Shown: piece after piece, positions 41,832 through 50,377 of the stretch
Position numbering within the stretch: position 1 is the stretch's first letter
Layout: the number at the start of each line of letters is the position of its first letter
Assembly: GCF_000337795.1 (NCBI RefSeq)
Contig: NZ_AOLP01000019.1
Span: forward strand, 1-64,000
Source: Haloferax denitrificans ATCC 35960
GTDB taxonomy: Archaea; Halobacteriota; Halobacteria; Halobacteriales; Haloferacaceae
Direction of reading: 5' to 3'
DNA: 64,000 bases
The notes under the pieces: model-generated
What the model was told of the DNA's origin: nothing
The model's database searches: none
The model's input: only the letters and a program-made list of their open reading frames with translations
Translations under genes and position numbers: made by a program

Positions 41832-42998
41832 ATGGGACTGACATCCGCGCTGTTCGGCGGCAAACTCCGTATCGCACTCGTCGCGCTGGTGCTCGTCGCG
41901 GCCGGCGTCGGCGGGGCGTACGCGGCCGGCGTCATCGGCGCGCCGAGCGTCGACCGGGTCGACAATCGATTCGCCGGCGTCAACGAGACGGCGACGGTCA
42001 TCGAGACCGACCTGTACGTCTCGAACCCCAACCCGCTTTCGGCGAACCTCACCGGGCTCGAAGTCGACTACGGCGTCGAGATGAACGGGATTCGGATGGC
42101 GACCGGCGAGAAGGACGGCGTCTCAGTCGGACAGGGGACCTCGGCGGTCCCGCTCCGGACGACGCTCGAAAACGAGCGCATCCCCCAGTGGTGGGTCTCG
42201 CACATCCAGAACGGCGAACACACCGACCTCGCCGTGAATGCCACCGTCACCTCTGAGACGCTCGGGCGGACCTTCGAAGCGCCCGAGATTACCCGGAGCA
42301 TCGACACCGACCTGCTGTCGGCGTTCAACTCCACGGAGACCCGCGAGATAAACGCGGAGTCGCCGGTCGTCTCCGACCCCGTGTTGTACGTCAACGAGAC
42401 GAAAGCCGAGTGGGGCGAGTCCACGGACGAGCGCACGGCGCTCGAACTCACGTTCGTCGTCCACAACCCCAAGCCGTACCCGGTCGCGGTCTCCGAACTC
42501 GGCTACGACATCTCGATGAACGACGTGGACGTCGGCGAGGGGACGACGAACTCCGAGTACGTCATCTCCCCGCAGTCGACGGAGACCATCGAGGCGACGA
42601 CCCACATCGAAAACGACAGGCTCGACGACTGGTGGGTCACGCACCTCGAACGCGACCAGACGACCGACCTGCGCATCGACTTCTACGCGAACCTCGACGC
42701 CGGCGGCACGACGCTTCGCGTCCCCCTCGACCCGCTGACCTACGAGAAGACGTTCGAGACGGACATCTTCGGAAACAAGGCGGCGTCGGGCGGAAACGAG
42801 ACGGCGGACGAAACGGCGACAGCGACTGAGACGACGGCGACCGAGACGGCCGCGGAAACCGCGACCACCATCTCGACCGCGACCGCAACCGAGACTTCGA
42901 CAGACACCGCGACGGCCGCACCCACAACCACGACGACGACCGCAACGACGACGTCGTCAGACGGCGAGACCACGACGACCGACGACGGCCTGCTGTAG
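41832..42998 (+). CDS. Secreted/anchored protein with two LEA14-like (WHy) domains
   Basis: A 388-residue protein with an N-terminal membrane helix (LRIALVALVLVAAGVGGAYAAGVIG). Two repeated beta-sandwich domains follow, each with the pattern DLYVSNPNPL or TFVVHNPKPYPV and a Trp-Trp-Val-x-His sequence (QWWVSHI, DWWVTHL); these are LEA14/WHy-type repeats. The C-terminal 70 residues are a Thr/Glu/Ala mucin-like stretch, probably surface-exposed and glycosylated. A GTG four codons upstream is an alternative start. ACATATGT about 28 bp upstream may be the TATA region. Confidence 0.72.
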   Translation: MGLTSALFGGKLRIALVALVLVAAGVGGAYAAGVIGAPSVDRVDNRFAGVNETATVIETDLYVSNPNPLSANLTGLEVDYGVEMNGIRMATGEKDGVSVGQGTSAVPLRTTLENERIPQWWVSHIQNGEHTDLAVNATVTSETLGRTFEAPEITRSIDTDLLSAFNSTETREINAESPVVSDPVLYVNETKAEWGESTDERTALELTFVVHNPKPYPVAVSELGYDISMNDVDVGEGTTNSEYVISPQSTETIEATTHIENDRLDDWWVTHLERDQTTDLRIDFYANLDAGGTTLRVPLDPLTYEKTFETDIFGNKAASGGNETADETATATETTATETAAETATTISTATATETSTDTATAAPTTTTTTATTTSSDGETTTTDDGLL

Positions 42999-43181
42999 CG
43001 GCCGGGCCACACCGCCCGCGGGACGCTCGTCGAACCGCCGTTCGACGGCCCCGATTCGCCGAGAAATCTTCGGTGATTCCTGACTCAGCCGACAACTCTT
43101 TACCCTCGGCTACGATACTCGATGATATGACACGGAGTACCCACGCTCCTGATCGAGTTCTTCTCCCGTAATGAGAACCCT

Positions 43182-43625
43182 GTGTCCGTCGAGAGCGACG
43201 ACGAAACCATCGTCGTCTCCTTTGGCGACCAGTCCTGTGAACTGTCCCGAGACGCCGCCGCCGACCTGCAGGAGGCCATCGGTTCGGCGCTGACCGAGAA
43301 ACGGGAGTTCTTCCGCACGGCCGGCGAGTACCGCCGGGACGGCAGTTACGTCGTCTCCCGCCGCGGCGCGGACTCCACCGGCAACGCGAAGGTGTTCACC
43401 AGTTTCGACGAACTGCGCCGCCTGTACGACCGCCTCCCCGAGCGCTTTACCGCCGAGGACATCGGTCGCACCGGCATCACCGGGTCGCGCCGCCACATGA
43501 TACTCCGGCACTTCGGCGAGCATCCGGGGTTCGACTGCCGCATCGCCAGTCGGAACCCGCTGACGGGCGAAAAAGAGTCGTCCGAGACCGAGAACAACGA
43601 GGCGATGGAAGTCGTCGCCGACTGA
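43182..43625 (+). CDS. Conserved haloarchaeal hypothetical protein
   Basis: A 147-residue soluble protein with a GTG start. The N-terminal part (1-60) has short strands and a helix (CELSRDAAADLQEAIGSALTEK). The centre, FTSFDELRRLYDRLPERFTAEDIGRTGITGSRRHMILRHFGEHP, resembles a small helical nucleic-acid-binding fold. It may belong to DUF7528, which I cannot verify. No clear promoter is seen and the start is uncertain. Confidence 0.55.
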   Translation: MSVESDDETIVVSFGDQSCELSRDAAADLQEAIGSALTEKREFFRTAGEYRRDGSYVVSRRGADSTGNAKVFTSFDELRRLYDRLPERFTAEDIGRTGITGSRRHMILRHFGEHPGFDCRIASRNPLTGEKESSETENNEAMEVVAD

Positions 43626-43631
43626 GCGAGA

Positions 43632-43656
43632 CGGCCGCGGCCGCGGCCGCTTTTCG
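43632..43656 (+). terminator. GC-rich palindrome followed by T-run
   Basis: A repeated CGGCCG palindrome is followed by TTTT, between two convergent genes. It would terminate transcription from the upstream plus-strand gene. Archaeal terminators rely mainly on T-runs, so the hairpin may be incidental. Confidence 0.35.
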
Positions 43657-43661
43657 GTTCC

Positions 43662-44693
43662 TCAGTCTATCGTGACGTGGTCGGACTCCTCGTTGAGCGC
43701 GAGGTTCGACGCGATTTCGGCGTTCCGCATCGCGTACTGCGCGGTCTGCTGGAGGCTGACGAGCACCTCGCGAATCTGGAGGAGTTTCTGGTTTTCCATC
43801 TCCGGGAGGTCGTTGAGGATGTCGCGCTCGCGGTCGCTTATCTCGCGGAACAGCTCTCGGCACTCGATGGTGAGGTCGTAGTCGCGCTCGACGACGGCCC
43901 GCACCGCGGTCGTCGTAATCTCGTCGACGTGGTCCGTGAACTCGCGGATGCGCCGCATCGTCGACTGGTCGACGTCGATGGTGTGGCCCTCGGCGTCCAT
44001 GACGATGTTGGCGATGTCCTCGGCGTTGTCGGCGGTCAGTTCGAGGTTCTTCGCCACCGAGCGGTAGCCGATGAGCGGGAAGCCGGAGTCGAGGCCGACC
44101 GCCCGCGCGAGGTTGGGGTTCTGGTAGGACGTGAAGATGAGCCGAAGCAGGAGGACGAAAATCTTGTTCGCCTGTCGCTCGCGGTTGAGCGCCCGCTGGG
44201 CGAGGTCTGGGTTGCCGTGGGCGAGCGCCTTGACGGCCTCGCCGCGCATCGTACTGCCCGTGTTTTCGAGGCGTTCGAGCAGGTTGTCGAGGGTGAAGTC
44301 CTCCGCGTCGACAGAACAGCGAATCGCGATTCGCTCTGGCGTCTCCTCGATGACGCCGAGGCCCATGAGCTGGGTCTCGGCCTTGTAGACGGCGTTGATG
44401 TGGTCCGAATCGAGCGCGCCCTCGCTTTTCTCGATGTGGATGACGCGCCGTCCGAGGACGTACTGCGCCACGATGGCGCGTTCGAGCGCCTCCGCGTTCA
44501 GACTGTCGGCGCGAATCGTCGCCTTCGAATCTTCGGTGTTGACCGATTCGGGGAGAACGGTCAGCGTTCCCTTACCGCTCGTCCGAATGGTCACCTCGTC
44601 GCCCTTCTCGACGTTGTGTTCCTTGGCCCACTCCGCTGGAAGCGTCATCGCCAGCGTGGAGGGACCGAGACGCTGGACTTTCCGGGTCTCCAT
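43662..44693 (-). CDS. PhoU-domain regulator with AbrB/SpoVT-type N-terminus
   Basis: A 343-residue protein. Residues 1-50 (METRKVQRLGPSTLAMTLPAEWAKEHNVEKGDEVTIRTSG) form an AbrB/SpoVT DNA-binding swapped-hairpin domain. The rest contains two PhoU-type helical bundles (LLERLENTGSTMRGEAVKAL; ECRELFREISDRERDIL). In haloarchaea such fusions are thought to control phosphate uptake, but no pst genes are adjacent here. ATG at 44693 is preferred over an extension of 12 residues. GATTTAAGG about 28 bp upstream gives a leaderless mRNA. Confidence 0.85.
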   Translation of the reverse strand: METRKVQRLGPSTLAMTLPAEWAKEHNVEKGDEVTIRTSGKGTLTVLPESVNTEDSKATIRADSLNAEALERAIVAQYVLGRRVIHIEKSEGALDSDHINAVYKAETQLMGLGVIEETPERIAIRCSVDAEDFTLDNLLERLENTGSTMRGEAVKALAHGNPDLAQRALNRERQANKIFVLLLRLIFTSYQNPNLARAVGLDSGFPLIGYRSVAKNLELTADNAEDIANIVMDAEGHTIDVDQSTMRRIREFTDHVDEITTTAVRAVVERDYDLTIECRELFREISDRERDILNDLPEMENQKLLQIREVLVSLQQTAQYAMRNAEIASNLALNEESDHVTID

Positions 44694-44880
44694 GGTAGTC
44701 AGAACCCATCCAATGACCTTAAATCTCACTATATTACACCCTCTGTGAATAATGGGTTGCAGGTGTCATTGTACATGATTCAAAATATTAAATCAGTTGC
44801 GTCACTCGGCTTCGACCGGGCGGCGAACCGTCGCGAAGAGCGACGTATTAACCGCGCGTTTCGACGGAACGTCGTCGATG

Positions 44881-44897
44881 CGAGTAGATTATACTCG
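44881..44897. repeat. Inverted repeat in the phoU-AhpD gap
   Basis: CGAGTA and TACTCG, perfect 6-bp arms around 5 bases, lie in an AT-rich stretch of the roughly 290-bp gap between divergent genes. The gap also contains CGTAATAAG (about 44932-44940), a possible TATA box for the AhpD-like gene. I see no convincing small gene there. Confidence 0.4.
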
Positions 44898-44982
44898 TTC
44901 AGCATATTCATAACTTTACTGCTTCGGAACGTCGTAATAAGCGCCTCCAGGCTACGGGATAGCGGAGGTGGAGGGGAGAGAG

Positions 44983-45384
44983 ATGGTATCGAAAGCCACA
45001 CGACAAGAGATGGAGGGGATGCTCGGCCAGGTCCCGAGTTGGATGGAGGACGTGGCAGAGCCGGCGAGCGAACACAGTTGGGGGCTCTTCCGCGACCTCA
45101 ATCTGGGAGAAGACACCGAACTGTCCGGGCGAGAGAAGGCGCTCATCGGCGTCGGCGTCGCGGCCGCGACTAACTGCCCGTACTGCACCTACTTCCACAC
45201 CGAGGAAGCGCGGTTGAGCGGCGTCACCGACGAGGAACTCAGAGAGGCCGTCAACCTCGCCGCCGACACGAAGTACTTCTCGACGGTGCTCCACGGGAAC
45301 GAGACCGACCTCGGCGATTTCAAGGCCGAAACGGACGAAATCGTCGAGTACATCACGAAACGACAGGCACCGGCGGACGACTGA
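44983..45384 (+). CDS. AhpD/carboxymuconolactone-decarboxylase-like protein
   Basis: A 133-residue all-helical protein with the redox motif NCPYCTYFHTEEAR (Cys-x2-Cys-x3-His), the active site of AhpD-type alkylhydroperoxidases. SGREKALIGVGVAAATNC precedes it. It probably reduces peroxides or acts as a thiol oxidoreductase; the electron donor is unknown. The start is preceded by a purine-rich GGAGGGGAGAGAG ribosome site, so this mRNA has a leader. Confidence 0.82.
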   Translation: MVSKATRQEMEGMLGQVPSWMEDVAEPASEHSWGLFRDLNLGEDTELSGREKALIGVGVAAATNCPYCTYFHTEEARLSGVTDEELREAVNLAADTKYFSTVLHGNETDLGDFKAETDEIVEYITKRQAPADD

Positions 45385-45461
45385 CGAGACGGCCGACGGA
45401 AACGGTCTCTCGCTCGATTTTTCCGTTGGCGCGGCGGGTCGCCGCGACCGGCGTGCGCCGC

Positions 45462-46526
45462 TCACTCGATTTTCATCATCCGGCGCTCGACGCGGCCCAC
45501 CCGGACTTTCGTCCACCCGCGGAGGTCGGCGTCGAGGTCGGGGTCGTCGGTGTCGACCCGGAGGACCGGAATCGCGTCGAGTTTCGACCGGGAGGCGACG
45601 ACCGACACGTCACAGCGGCGAATCACCGCCGGCGAGAGCTGGGGGTTGCCGCGGCCGAAGACGAACCCCTGTCCGCCGATGGGGGTGACGACGATAACGT
45701 TCTCCTCGCCGAGGTTATCGAGGATGTCGGCCTCCGTCGCGTCGCGGGCGAGCACCTCGCCGTCGCGGTAGACGTCGACGCCGAGCGGCGACCCGTCGAT
45801 TTCCAGTTCGGTTTTCACCGCGCCGACGGTGCTTCCGGGGCCGAGGACGTAGGTGACGCCCGTCGTCGCGCGGATGTCGTCGGCGACGCCCGCGGCGAGC
45901 GCCTCGACGGTGCCGCCGCCGGTCTGTTTCGACGATTGGAGGTCCTCGGCGACGGGGACGTGCGCGACCGCACGAAGCTCCGGTCTGACCTCGCCGGCGC
46001 GGTAGTCGTCCTCGTCGATGTCCATGACCTCGCGGGCCTCGGTCCGCTCGAACGACGTGACGACGTGGGCGGCGTCCTCCGGTGAGACGGCGAACACGGA
46101 GGAGTAGACCTTCACGCCCGCGGGGACGCCGAGCATCGGCACGTCGGTCCCGTCGAGCGCCTCGGCGACGTCCGCCGCGGTGCCGTCGCCGCCGACGAAC
46201 AACACGAGGTCCGCGTCGGCGTCGACGAACGCCTCGACGGCGGCGACGGTGTCGGCCGCGCTCGTCTCGTCGCCGGACGGCTCGCCGAGCACCTCGGGGT
46301 CGAAGCCGGCGTCTCGGGCGGCCGCCGCGCCCATCTCGCCGCCCCACGCGAGTAGTTCCGCCTCGGGGGCGGCCTCGAAGAGTCGGACGAGCGCCCGTCG
46401 CGCCCGCTCGGGCGACCGCGGCTCCGCGCCGCGCGCTCTGGCCTCCGCGACTTTCCCGTCGGTTCCCTTCAGGCCGACCCGGCCGCCCATCCCCGCGACG
46501 GGGTTGACGGCGACACCGATTCGCAT
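45462..46526 (-). CDS. ATP-NAD kinase-like protein
   Basis: A 354-residue protein of the NAD kinase/diacylglycerol kinase fold. It begins MRIGVAVNPVAGMGGRVGLKGTDG, has the GGDGT motif in DLVLFVGGDGTAADVAEAL (about 118-136) and LGVPAGVKVYSSVFAVSP (about 150-167), followed by the glycine-rich C-terminal part IVVTPIGGQGFVFGRGNPQLS. The pattern matches the AcoX/PpnK-like group (COG3199), longer than true NAD kinase, so I do not call it nadK. Substrate unknown. Confidence 0.8.
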   Translation of the reverse strand: MRIGVAVNPVAGMGGRVGLKGTDGKVAEARARGAEPRSPERARRALVRLFEAAPEAELLAWGGEMGAAAARDAGFDPEVLGEPSGDETSAADTVAAVEAFVDADADLVLFVGGDGTAADVAEALDGTDVPMLGVPAGVKVYSSVFAVSPEDAAHVVTSFERTEAREVMDIDEDDYRAGEVRPELRAVAHVPVAEDLQSSKQTGGGTVEALAAGVADDIRATTGVTYVLGPGSTVGAVKTELEIDGSPLGVDVYRDGEVLARDATEADILDNLGEENVIVVTPIGGQGFVFGRGNPQLSPAVIRRCDVSVVASRSKLDAIPVLRVDTDDPDLDADLRGWTKVRVGRVERRMMKIE

Positions 46527-46689
46527 GACTGAACGAACCCGCGCCCGGGGGAAAAGCGACGCGGTAGCCGACGAGAGGGGAGCCGACGAGAAGCGACCGG
46601 GTTGGCCCCACGGATTCGCGGACGCTCGCGCCGCGACAACTGTCGCCAGAACCTCACCGTTTAAGAACCGGACGTGGGAACTGTCACCT

Positions 46690-46803
46690 ATGATTCCGCT
46701 ATCAGCCAGCGAGCAGGTGTTGCCGACCTCGGAGACGGCCGCGACCGTGCTTCTCGTGGGTATCCTCATGACCGCCGGGTGGCTCTGGTACCTCCAGCGC
46801 TGA
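46690..46803 (+). CDS. 37-residue membrane microprotein
   Basis: A short frame, MIPLSASEQVLPTSETAA followed by one membrane helix (VLLVGILMTAGWLWYLQR). GTTTAAGAA about 28 bp upstream of the ATG is a good TATA box, so a leaderless mRNA is expected. Good promoter position and clean hydrophobic helix support it; the shortness lowers confidence. Function unknown. Confidence 0.6.
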   Translation: MIPLSASEQVLPTSETAATVLLVGILMTAGWLWYLQR

Positions 46804-46820
46804 CCGTCGGCCGACCGACC

Positions 46821-47513
46821 CTATTCTTCGTACAGGTCCACGCGCGCTTCGAGCCACGCGGCCGCCGATTCGACCGCCTCCTCGTCGGCCCCGGCGAGCT
46901 TGATTCTGACGTGGTCGCCGGGGTAGCTCCCGACGGTCACGTCGAACGCCGATTGGACGGCCTCGAACCGCTCGATGAGCGAACTCTCCGGCTCCGAGGT
47001 GTGGACGAACCGGACGTGAGTCCGCTCGCCGTCGAACTCGTCGGCGACGCGGGCGAACATGGCTTTCATCTCGCCGGGGACGCCGGGGAGCACGTACACC
47101 GACCCGACGACCGCGCCGGGCGCGACGCCCTCGTCGTTCGGGAGCATCCGCGACCCCGCGGGGAGGTCGGTCGTCCCCTCCACGAGGTCGGCCGCGGAGT
47201 AGCCGCCGTTGGCCTCCAGCCACTCCTCGGCGTCGGCGTTGCGCTCCAGCGAGCGCCCGAACGCGGCCGCGACGGCCTCCATCGTCACGTCGTCGTGGGT
47301 CGGTCCCAGCCCGCCGGTGACGACGACGGCGTCGTACTCGGCGTGGTACTCGTTGACCACGCGGGCGATGTCGGCGACGCGGTCGGGGACCGTCGTCACG
47401 CGCTCGACGGAGACGCCCCGCGCCGTCAGTTCCTCGCAGAGCCACGCGGCGTTCGTGTTGACGGTGTCGCCGGCGAGGAGTTCGTCCCCGACGGTGACCA
47501 CGGCGACTTGCAT
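46821..47513 (-). CDS. Molybdopterin-binding domain protein (CinA N-terminal-like)
   Basis: A 230-residue MoCF/MoaB-type domain: VAVVTVGDELLAGDTVNTNAAWL at the N-terminus, VVVTGGLGPTHDDVTMEAVAAAFG (about 65-88) and VYVLPGVPGEMKAMF (about 140-154). This is the competence-damage CinA N-terminal module, here without the C-terminal amidase domain. In CinA the module acts on ADP-ribose-type nucleotides; the archaeal stand-alone form is not well defined. Confidence 0.82.
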   Translation of the reverse strand: MQVAVVTVGDELLAGDTVNTNAAWLCEELTARGVSVERVTTVPDRVADIARVVNEYHAEYDAVVVTGGLGPTHDDVTMEAVAAAFGRSLERNADAEEWLEANGGYSAADLVEGTTDLPAGSRMLPNDEGVAPGAVVGSVYVLPGVPGEMKAMFARVADEFDGERTHVRFVHTSEPESSLIERFEAVQSAFDVTVGSYPGDHVRIKLAGADEEAVESAAAWLEARVDLYEE

Positions 47514-47607
47514 ACCCCGAGCTAGCGGGTTGCGAGGCAAAAAAGCGTTCACACCGGCGAACCCGGCGAACCGGTCGGCCGACCGACGCCGCGGTTGAAC
47601 CCGTCTC

Positions 47608-48363
47608 TCAGCGGTCGTCGTCTTCGACGTCCAGACCGAGTTCCTGCCTGCGGTCGCGGAGCGCCTGAATCTGCCGGCGGTAGTACAGTATCCCCGCGCC
47701 GCCGACCAGCACCGAGACGGCCGCGACGGCCGCGAAGATGCCGAGGTCGCGCTGGAGGTAGAACTGCACGACGACGTTCCCGTCTGTCACCTCGTCCCAC
47801 CGGATGTGGAGCCGGTCGTCGACGACTTCGGTGTCGTAGCCCGACGGCCGGACCGACCCGAATACCGGGAAGTCGACGCGGCGGTCCGCGGGCAGGACGA
47901 CCTCGTAGCTCCCCTCGACGAAGACGGGAAGCGAGAACCGCTTGGGCGTCGAGGGCGAACTGAACGCGATTTTGCCGTCGCTCTCGGCGTCCGCGGGGAG
48001 CGTGACGTTCGTGATGCGGTCGTTCTGCGTCACGTCGCCGCCGCGGGCCTTCAGTTCGGTCCCGTTGACGACGGTCCCGTTCTCGTAGCGGTAGCGGACC
48101 GCCTCGACCGAAAGCGGCGTCCGACTGCCGAAGCCGTCGAACCGGTAGAGTTCGACCGACGAGCTGTTCACCTCGTAGACAGCGCGGAACCGGCCGTTTT
48201 CCTGTACCGTGATGTGCGCGTCGGTCTCCGCGGACCACGCGTAGTCGCCGTCGGGCGCGGCGTCGAGCCGGTCGTTCGAGACGCTGGAGGTGCCGCCGAG
48301 ACAGCCGGCGGTCACGAGGAGGAGGGCGAGCACGGCGATGCCGACGAGGAGTCGCCTGTTCAT
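47608..48363 (-). CDS. Lipoprotein with C-terminal membrane anchor (DUF5803-like)
   Basis: A 251-residue protein. A Sec-type lipoprotein signal (LLVGIAVLALLLVTAGC) is followed by a beta-rich external domain with several Asn-X-Thr/Ser sequons, then a C-terminal membrane helix (IFAAVAAVSVLVGGAGILYY) and a basic coiled tail (RRQIQALRDRRQELG). I recall the family as DUF5803. Four bases separate it from the DUF2110 gene, in a unit with tfe. Confidence 0.72.
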   Translation of the reverse strand: MNRRLLVGIAVLALLLVTAGCLGGTSSVSNDRLDAAPDGDYAWSAETDAHITVQENGRFRAVYEVNSSSVELYRFDGFGSRTPLSVEAVRYRYENGTVVNGTELKARGGDVTQNDRITNVTLPADAESDGKIAFSSPSTPKRFSLPVFVEGSYEVVLPADRRVDFPVFGSVRPSGYDTEVVDDRLHIRWDEVTDGNVVVQFYLQRDLGIFAAVAAVSVLVGGAGILYYRRQIQALRDRRQELGLDVEDDDR

Positions 48364-48367
48364 CCTC

Positions 48368-49045
48368 TTACTGGCCGATGACGCACTTCAGCTCCGACGG
48401 GAGGTACGAGCCGATGCTCGCGAGGAGGCCCGGCGGGTCGGTCTCGTCCCGGCAGACGATGCTCTGTTCGAGGAGGCCGAGGCGCTCGACGGTCACGATG
48501 TCCTTCGCGTGGCCGGCGCGGTTGACCGTCGCGCGGACCTCGCCGCGGGTCGCGCTGTTGACGTTGACGCGACCGCTCCCGCGGGTCCAGTCGTAGAGGC
48601 GGTCTATCTGCTCGTCGGCCAGCCGCGAGGGCCCCTCGTCGCCGCCGTAGACGAACGTCAGCGGCATGTGCTGGACGAGGCCGAAGCGGTCGCGAACCTG
48701 GGTCGCGGAGCCGCGGCCGAGGCCGAGTTCCTCGGTCGGGATGCGCACTTCGATGCCCGCGTCGAGGACGAAGCCGTCGTCGTCCCAGTGTTCGAGGGTG
48801 CCGACGTAGGTCTCGCCGGCCGACAGGTGCGGCGTGACCTCGCCCCACTCCTCGCGGAGGACGTTCCGCGCGACCGTCTCGTCGTCGCCGGAGACCGTCA
48901 CGGAGATGAAGCCGTCGTCGCGGACGCCGATGTCGTACTCGACGTCGAGGTCGCCGATGTCGTTGGCGACGAGCGAGGTGAGGCTGTCGAGCGCCCGCTC
49001 GCGGGCGTCACCGTCGATGTAGCATTTCGTTGCGAGAACGACCAT
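48368..49045 (-). CDS. DUF2110 family protein
   Basis: A 225-residue soluble protein with a strand-rich N-terminal half and an S1-like stretch (SAGETYVGTLEHWDDDGFVLDAGIEVRIP). The C-terminus has HAKDIVTVERLGLLEQSIVCRDETDPPGLLASIGSYLP. The family is conserved in euryarchaea and is regularly found directly after tfe, as here (the tfe stop is adjacent to its start), which suggests a role in transcription or RNA metabolism. No activity is known to me. Confidence 0.8.
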   Translation of the reverse strand: MVVLATKCYIDGDARERALDSLTSLVANDIGDLDVEYDIGVRDDGFISVTVSGDDETVARNVLREEWGEVTPHLSAGETYVGTLEHWDDDGFVLDAGIEVRIPTEELGLGRGSATQVRDRFGLVQHMPLTFVYGGDEGPSRLADEQIDRLYDWTRGSGRVNVNSATRGEVRATVNRAGHAKDIVTVERLGLLEQSIVCRDETDPPGLLASIGSYLPSELKCVIGQ

Positions 49046-49576
49046 TCAGTTCGTCCCCGTCACTTCGACGTTGAGCTCGTCGCGAAGCTCTTCGATGCGT
49101 CGCTCCATCGCGTCGACGAGGTCGTCGTTGTCCATCGGTTCGAGTTGCGCGCCCGTCTCGGGGCACTGGAAGCCGTGTTCCATCGCCTCGGAGAACTCGA
49201 AGCGGATGCCGGCGGGCTCCGAGAGGTAGAACTCGTGGTTGCGCTCGTAGTCGAGGCGCTCTTCGAGCGCGTCGAGGAGGCGGTACATCTCCTCTTCGAG
49301 GTTCTCGGGGATGTTCTCGTAGTGGAAGGTCCAGAGGTAGGTGAGCCAGCCGGAGTCCTCGTCGCGGACGCGACGATACGACGCGAGGTCGTTCTCGTAG
49401 AGGATAAACAGCGCGCGTCGCACGTCGTTGAGTTCGAGCCGCAGTTCCTCGGCGAGTTCCTCGTCGGTGACCTCGCCGTCCGGGGGTGCCGCCGCGACCG
49501 GCATCCCGGTTGGCCCGACCAACTCGTGGAGGTACTTCTGGATAACAGGGTCGTTCAGTAACTCCTCAAAAGCCAT
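49046..49576 (-). CDS. tfe: Transcription initiation factor TFE (alpha subunit)
   Basis: A 176-residue general transcription factor that helps RNA polymerase open promoter DNA. The N-terminal winged helix (VTDEELAEELRLELNDVRRALFILYENDLASYRRVRDEDSGW) is followed by a coiled stretch and a C-terminal zinc-ribbon-like part. Only part of the expected cysteine set can be seen (FQCPETGAQLE), so the ribbon may be degenerate, as in other haloarchaea. ATG at 49576 is chosen; ACTTAATG near 49605 would give a leaderless mRNA. A perfect 8-5-8 inverted repeat lies in the promoter. Confidence 0.9.
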   Translation of the reverse strand: MAFEELLNDPVIQKYLHELVGPTGMPVAAAPPDGEVTDEELAEELRLELNDVRRALFILYENDLASYRRVRDEDSGWLTYLWTFHYENIPENLEEEMYRLLDALEERLDYERNHEFYLSEPAGIRFEFSEAMEHGFQCPETGAQLEPMDNDDLVDAMERRIEELRDELNVEVTGTN

Positions 49577-49583
49577 TGTGCGA

Positions 49584-49604
49584 AATGGCGTCAGGAACGC
49601 CATT
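49584..49604. promoter_or_regulatory. Perfect inverted repeat in the tfe promoter
   Basis: AATGGCGT and ACGCCATT, 8-bp arms around 5 bases, lie between the TATA-like ACTTAATG and the tfe start. The element covers about -25 to -5 of a leaderless transcript, the place for a repressor. If tfe began nine codons earlier it would be coding, but the promoter position argues against that. Confidence 0.5.
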
Positions 49605-49660
49605 AAGTCTTATTACTCCCGGACAGTGGAGAACCGCCAGCGGGCGCGCCGACGCGCCGA

Positions 49661-50203
49661 TTACTCCTCGTCGGCCGGCACGACTTTCTTGCCCGTCGCC
49701 ATCGGAACCACCCGATTTTCGGCGTCCTCCCACTCGCGGTCGAGTTCGCGCCCGTCGAACAGGCGGTCGAGGAACACCGCGAGGCCGGCGACCTCCGAGT
49801 GCGGCTGGTTCGTGACGCCGACGTTCCAGTCGGCCCCCTCGTACACCTCGAAGGGGACCTTCTCCCCGCCGACGACGACGAGAAGCGGTTCCTCGGCGTG
49901 CGCCTCGCGGATGTCGGCTTCCACGTCCTGAACGCGCTCGCCGTACATCGTGAGGTGGACGACCTTCCCCTCCCAGTTGCGGATGACGCCGTTGAGCGCC
50001 TCGGTGAGTTCGACCTCGAAGGGGCCGCCGAACCGGCCCGTGATGTCCTCGACCGTCTCCATCGAGTGGCCGGCGTTGTCCGGGAGGATAACCCGGTCCG
50101 CGCCGAGCGCGCGGGCCGTCAGGCCGACGTGCGTCGTCATCCGGTCGTCGCGCCCCGGTCGGTGTCCGTACCGGAGGACGGCGACCTCGGGTTCGTTGTG
50201 CAT
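49661..50203 (-). CDS. trm56: tRNA (cytidine(56)-2'-O)-methyltransferase
   Basis: A 180-residue SPOUT-class methyltransferase specific to archaea, which 2'-O-methylates C56 in the tRNA T-loop. Motifs: VAVLRYGHRPGRDDRMTTHVGLTARALGA at the start, then LLVVVGGEKVPFEVYEGADWNVGVTNQPHSEVAGLAVFLDRLFDG (about 105-150), the knotted SAM-binding region. Length matches the family. Confidence 0.93.
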   Translation of the reverse strand: MHNEPEVAVLRYGHRPGRDDRMTTHVGLTARALGADRVILPDNAGHSMETVEDITGRFGGPFEVELTEALNGVIRNWEGKVVHLTMYGERVQDVEADIREAHAEEPLLVVVGGEKVPFEVYEGADWNVGVTNQPHSEVAGLAVFLDRLFDGRELDREWEDAENRVVPMATGKKVVPADEE

Positions 50204-50377
50204 GTCTCTCCGAAGACGGCGGGGGAAAGTGGTGCTTTCGGAACGCGGGCGGCGGAGTGGGCGGAGACGGGACGGCGGGTTGGCGGTCGTCGCGGACGAC
50301 GGTCGCGGGCGACCGCCGACGCCCGACCGCGGTCCCGAGGGGAAACGGACTTATCACTCGGCCGAATTATCTGTGCC

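Noticed and set aside
44775..44965. Small open frame in the gap between the PhoU-like and AhpD-like genes
   Set aside because: It is basic and AT-rich, without a ribosome site or promoter in place, and it runs on into the AhpD-like gene in another frame.
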